Shown piece after piece: positions 60,901 through 64,000 of a stretch of DNA of 64,000 bases. Numbering within the stretch: the stretch's first letter is position 1; every line of letters starts with the position of its first letter. The notes beneath the pieces are model-generated. The model was not told the DNA's origin. It worked only from the letters and a program-made list of their open reading frames with translations, and ran no database searches. The DNA comes from Litoditis marina (lineage: Eukaryota > Nematoda > Chromadorea > Rhabditida > Rhabditidae), in contig OZ038436.1 in NCBI GenBank assembly GCA_964036275.1, positions 12,117,904 to 12,181,903 on the forward strand. Direction: 5' to 3'. A program made the position numbers and the translations under genes.

Positions 60901-63900
60901 TTTCACGTGACTGTGCGATTGACTAACAGTATGAGCATTCTTTCCGAAAACTATTTCCCTGTAACGACCAGCTCCTCTGTGACGACAGCAACACCTTCAC
61001 GCAACATACAGTACAAGGGAAAAAGGAAGCGTTTATAGTTTGGCGAGGTTCGATAATTTTTTGGCACAAAGATGCCCGCGTGAAAAGTGTATAAACTGGA
61101 TCGTGTTCCACTTGATCAGATAGTCATAGTTGTTTGTGAACTAAAAACCTAACTTGAATTATTTAAGACTTTGTACGTACTCCTACAGCGCCAGTAGTCA
61201 CCTCAATTCCCTTCAAAACTATGTATACTTCCAAAGTAGACATTCTTACCACCGAATCGTTTGCCAGATCTCTCATTCCAATCTCATCTCCATAGTAGAT
61301 GTTGTTCGTTCCGGGCAGTACCAGTTGCAACATGGTTATCAGCTCAGCATGCACACGTGATCCCACACGTGAGGCCACACGTGACAGACGAGGATTGCCG
61401 AACTGAAAATTAGATAATCACAATAGATGACGTTCTATTGTATTGAGAACGTCAATTTTGTTTAGTATTCTTATTATTTCCGTTTTTTTGTCCGATGAAA
61501 GGTCGTAGTTTGGTCCCGGTCCTTTCCGGTCGAAATCGGTGAATCATAACTGCAACGAATATTAGGAAACTCTCTATACAAGGAATGACAAAACGTGTGA
61601 TGTGTCTCGATTTATGTATAACATCGACCGGGCTCAAACTACAATCACTGCAGAGCGAGATAAACATTATGTGATCTCTTATCTCCCGAAGCTTGGGGAG
61701 AATGTGATTACATACTGTAGCAATCTACGAGGGAATGACAAGAACTATACCTCCCACTGCGGCCAGACATCTTCGTTCATGGTGTGGAATAGGAGGACAT
61801 CGGAGAGGATCTCATGCACACAGGTGGCAATGGTACCCTCGCTCTTGTGACAAATGTCTGGAGATAACCACAATCATACTTAGACGAGAAGTAAATTGAA
61901 CAGTCACGTAAAACTAGCATTCTAATGAGGAATTGTGCACTCTGTAATCGCACGTTTCTGAGTTCTGCTGTGTTTAACATGTTTCACGTGACTGTGCAAC
62001 TGACTAACAGTGTATATACGCGTGTGTTTTACGTCGGTGAAAAACAATAAATGTCATGCCGATTTAGTTGGCGTTTTACGAAGCATGCTTTCTTCATAAT
62101 TAACGGACGTTTAAACTTAAACCGTATGAACCGGCAATTTTACACTTTTTTTTAAATTTGATGAATAGTGAATGAAGACAATATGTTCACATCGGTGTTA
62201 ATGCCAACTTTTGGCTTGATCTTTTTCATTGAAAAACACAATGTAACATACAGCTGCATTAATTCAAACTGACCAGTATCCTTCTCGACCCTTCCCAATT
62301 CGTAGTTGATGACGCTGTCCAAACCAGTGTTCGAGAGTTGCTTTTTGTCCTTTTCTTTGGCCTCCTCGCGACTTGCGAAAAGCGAACTGAAACAAGACAT
62401 TTCGAAGAAAACTAGAGAACTGAACATATAGGGAATGAAGTATTTTTCAATAACAAAACTCGACTCCTTTCTAGGAAAACTTCCTAGAAGACTCTTTTCC
62501 TGAACTCTCAACGTGTTCGGGCAAGGAATTGATCTACACCGTTGAAGACAGCTTATAGTGCACTTTGTTAGAGGCGAGCTTCGGCGGACGGCAGGCGCAT
62601 CTTTGACCTACTCTCTCTCTCTCTCGTACACACTCTCGCTCCCTCTCTCTCTTCTCTCTCTCTCGTACACATATACCAGCATTCATCTACAGCCATGCAA
62701 AGCTCCGCATGTCTCTATCAATTCTGCCAAAAGCTAAAATTCATATTCTGACTAGTATCCAAACTCATAATACGAGAAAACCACCTTCGATATGACACAT
62801 CAGAAAACTAAGTATACAGTAGTTTGACTGTAATGAGGACGAGTCTATCCGAGGATAATCCACCCACATTTCCTTCTTCTCCGTTTCCAACTTCACACTC
62901 TCAGCGGCATACGTGTCCACGTGATTCCTGATGTCTCGGATGGTGTCCGAAATAGCTTGCCAATCCTGAAATTGTTCGGTAAGTATCCGTACCGTACCAC
63001 GTCTGACTCAGACTGGTCTCAGACCATGGTCAAGATGGTCTGCGACTGCCTTATAGCCAGTCTGAGACCATCTGACTCAGACCACGTATGGAACCCAGGC
63101 ACCGTAGCAAAGGCATGCAAATTGTGAGCTCAACCTGATCGAGGACCAGGGTTGACCAGAGTTGGTACGCGGACAACTTTTTCAGGGGGGGGGGGTCATT
63201 TTCGGCCCAACATTCGAGAAAATAATAGAAATTCGGGACGATTTTGATAAATTCAATCTTCGAATTGGAATATTTTGGGTTCAGAAAGCTTGTTGTTAAC
63301 TATTTACCATTCCATTGGCTTTTGATTCTTGAGGGGGGGGGGTCGTTGCGGTTGTCAGGCCGGTCAAAATTTTGGTCATCCCTGTCGAGGACCTGGGCAC
63401 ATTCTGGCCACACAGTTGCCAACTTTCTTTGTATAAGCATGGTGCAGGTGACCCAAACCTACGCGAGGTGGTGACCAGATAGTTCAGCTCAAAGGTGACC
63501 ATTTTATGAGACTTTGCTACGGTGCCAGGAGGTTCAGAGTACGTACTGAGAAATAAGTACATAGACAGATCATTGCCACTCTTTTGCCTCCAGGTGTTTT
63601 TATGGGGTTAGCGTCTTCGTTGGATTGTTTCGATATGAAAATACTTTTGAACTACCCTCAAGACACACGATGTTCAGACTACAAATATGATAGAAAGGAA
63701 CGAAATAAAATCTCGTTCCTCACCGAAACAAAAGCGACTCGAAATGTTCACTCGATAGTGAGAAAAGCATATGTAAATGAGTAGTTTCATATAAAATATA
63801 ATATCAAACTACATGCTTACGGTAGGAGTTCATGTGAGAATGATAAGTACCATACCGGTTCGGTTCCGTCGGGTGTCCTTGCCAAATATTCTATTCCGGA

Positions 63901-63948
63901 AAGGTGAAATCCGTCCACTCCTCTGTCTATCCATTGAGAAAGTACCTC
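57939..63948 (-). CDS. SLC3-like heavy chain of amino-acid transporter (GH13 fold), 5' end outside window
   Basis: Exons, 5' to 3': 63948-63856, 62965-62868, 62386-62274, 61857-61751, 61402-61250, 60711-60598, 59893-59798, 59448-59377, 58570-58481, 58055-57939; 350 codons plus TAA, all phases fit. Family evidence: WIDRGVDGFHLSGIEYLA (GH13 beta-4 region), LQLVLPGTNNIYYGDEIGMR, AMQWDDTISGGF and a C-terminal beta-sandwich. SLC3 proteins are type II membrane glycoproteins that carry SLC7 light chains to the cell surface. Catalytic residues are lost. The nucleophile position after GVDGF, where active enzymes have R-x-D, reads HLSG, and the conserved NHD is missing in WPQWEFGNPRLSRV. That fits a non-enzymatic heavy chain. 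The cytoplasmic tail, transmembrane segment and first part of the barrel lie right of the window. The neighbour in the same orientation is the SLC7 gene. Confidence 0.9.
58228..58348. mobile_element. R2 hairpin element
   Basis: In the last intron of the SLC3-like gene. The arms are GGACGAGTATGTGGGCCAAT and complement with mismatches; the inner arms are TTTAAACTGCAA/TCGCAGTTTTAA. It is the most diverged R2 copy. Confidence 0.75.
58573..58788 (+). mobile_element. tRNA-derived SINE (copy 3)
   Basis: Head ATATAGTCGTTGCCAACGG starts two bases from the acceptor of SLC3-like exon 58570-58481. Then GTACTGTGTATCTCACTTTC, A-box-like TAGCGCAGTGGTTAGCGCCC, B-box-like GGTTCGATTTC and tail TGGCACTCACTATATACAA. 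Antisense to the host gene. Confidence 0.75.
59028..59185 (+). mobile_element. tRNA-derived SINE, second type
   Basis: TAGTGGTCGCCTAAAGAAAG head, ACTGTATATCTCACTTTGTG, then GCCCTGTTGGTGTAATGGTT (A-box region). The B-box part is degraded (ATTTATGATCCCATTTCC). It is related to the minus-strand element at 48890. Confidence 0.6.
60466..60587. mobile_element. R2 hairpin element
   Basis: Located 11 bases downstream, in gene sense, of the donor of SLC3-like exon 60711-60598. Arms AGGACGATTATGTGGACCAA and exact complement. Confidence 0.85.
60800..60933 (+). mobile_element. R1 element
   Basis: Complete, TATACTAGAAGCCAATTGAA to ACTAACAGTAT, with one CACGTG. Intronic and antisense in the SLC3-like gene. 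Confidence 0.8.
61875..62015 (+). mobile_element. R1 element
   Basis: Complete copy with a slightly altered left end (ATACTTAGACGAGAAGTAAA). It starts about 18 bases from the acceptor-side edge of SLC3-like exon 61857-61751. Confidence 0.8.
62606..62690. repeat. CT microsatellite
   Basis: (CT)n runs interrupted twice by CGTACACA units, making a short compound repeat in an intron of the SLC3-like gene. Confidence 0.85.
63098..63526. mobile_element. MITE with GGCACCGTAGCAAAG inverted ends (long form)
   Basis: The same exact 15-bp ends as 43112-43294 but 429 bp long. The interior has GACCAGGGTTGACCAGAGTT, poly-G runs at about 63186 and 63334, and GTGCAGGTGACCCAAACC, which pairs with sequence in the shorter form. 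A hairpin of GTCTGACTCAGACTGGTCTC type sits immediately to its left (62998-63088). Confidence 0.8.
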
Positions 63949-64000
63949 CTGTAAACAGCAAACATTATCAGACGATAAACTTGAGTAAAAGATTTTAATA

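Overview
The window is nuclear DNA of an intron-rich metazoan, most likely a nematode of the rhabditid type. Introns start GT and end in short T-rich acceptors (mostly TTTCAG, TTGCAG or TTCCAG) with no long polypyrimidine tract. Several start codons sit 1-5 bases after such an acceptor, as in spliced-leader trans-splicing. Two neighbouring genes are a heteromeric amino-acid transporter heavy chain (SLC3 type) and light chain (SLC7 type). All gene models were assembled by hand from splice sites, reading-frame continuity and codon sense. No transcript or database was consulted.

Layout. 1-10190: no convincing gene; repeats, foldback elements, a CT-rich tract and a GC-rich patch with an E2F-like site. 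10196-15679 (+): an 11-exon gene for a 420-residue coiled-coil/low-complexity protein I do not recognise. 15680-18350: intergenic, with two large foldback elements. 18351-23154 (+): an 8-exon gene for a 404-residue Fox-1/RBFOX-type RRM protein. 24639-26262 (+): a weakly supported small gene. 26440-27898 (+): three exons of a basic Ser/Arg/Pro-rich protein. 28300-32970: promoter-like patches and a 1.4-kb AG-rich minisatellite. 32949-41204 (+): a 13-exon gene for a probably cytoskeletal low-complexity protein of about 450 residues. 47699-55697 (-): a 13-exon SLC7 transporter of 490 residues. 57939-63948 (-): ten exons of an SLC3-like heavy chain whose 5' end lies beyond the right edge.

The most striking structure is a tandem duplication. 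The block 38284-43951 is repeated as 43952-48685 and spans the convergent 3' ends of the 32949 gene (+) and the SLC7 gene (-). Each gene keeps a complete copy, while the inner repeats are orphaned tails: SLC7 exons 12-13 at 42792-43887 and six 3' exons of the + gene at 43959-46808. Coding differences between copies are mostly synonymous, while copy 1 carries a SINE with a clear target-site duplication, a MITE and a further insertion that copy 2 lacks. This is either a real duplication with both copies constrained, or two haplotypes placed in tandem by the assembler.

Introns and spacers are filled with short non-autonomous elements. They include a ~135-bp CACGTG-bearing element (R1, about 14 copies), a ~120-bp near-perfect hairpin (R2, 7 copies), a ~75-bp element with TGTAGTTTGATC ends (R3, about 20 copies), tRNA-derived SINEs and several foldbacks. 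Some element edges coincide with splice sites. Functionally, the SLC3/SLC7 pair suggests a clustered transporter module. However, the light chain lacks the cysteine that classically links it to a heavy chain, and the heavy chain has lost glycosidase catalytic residues.
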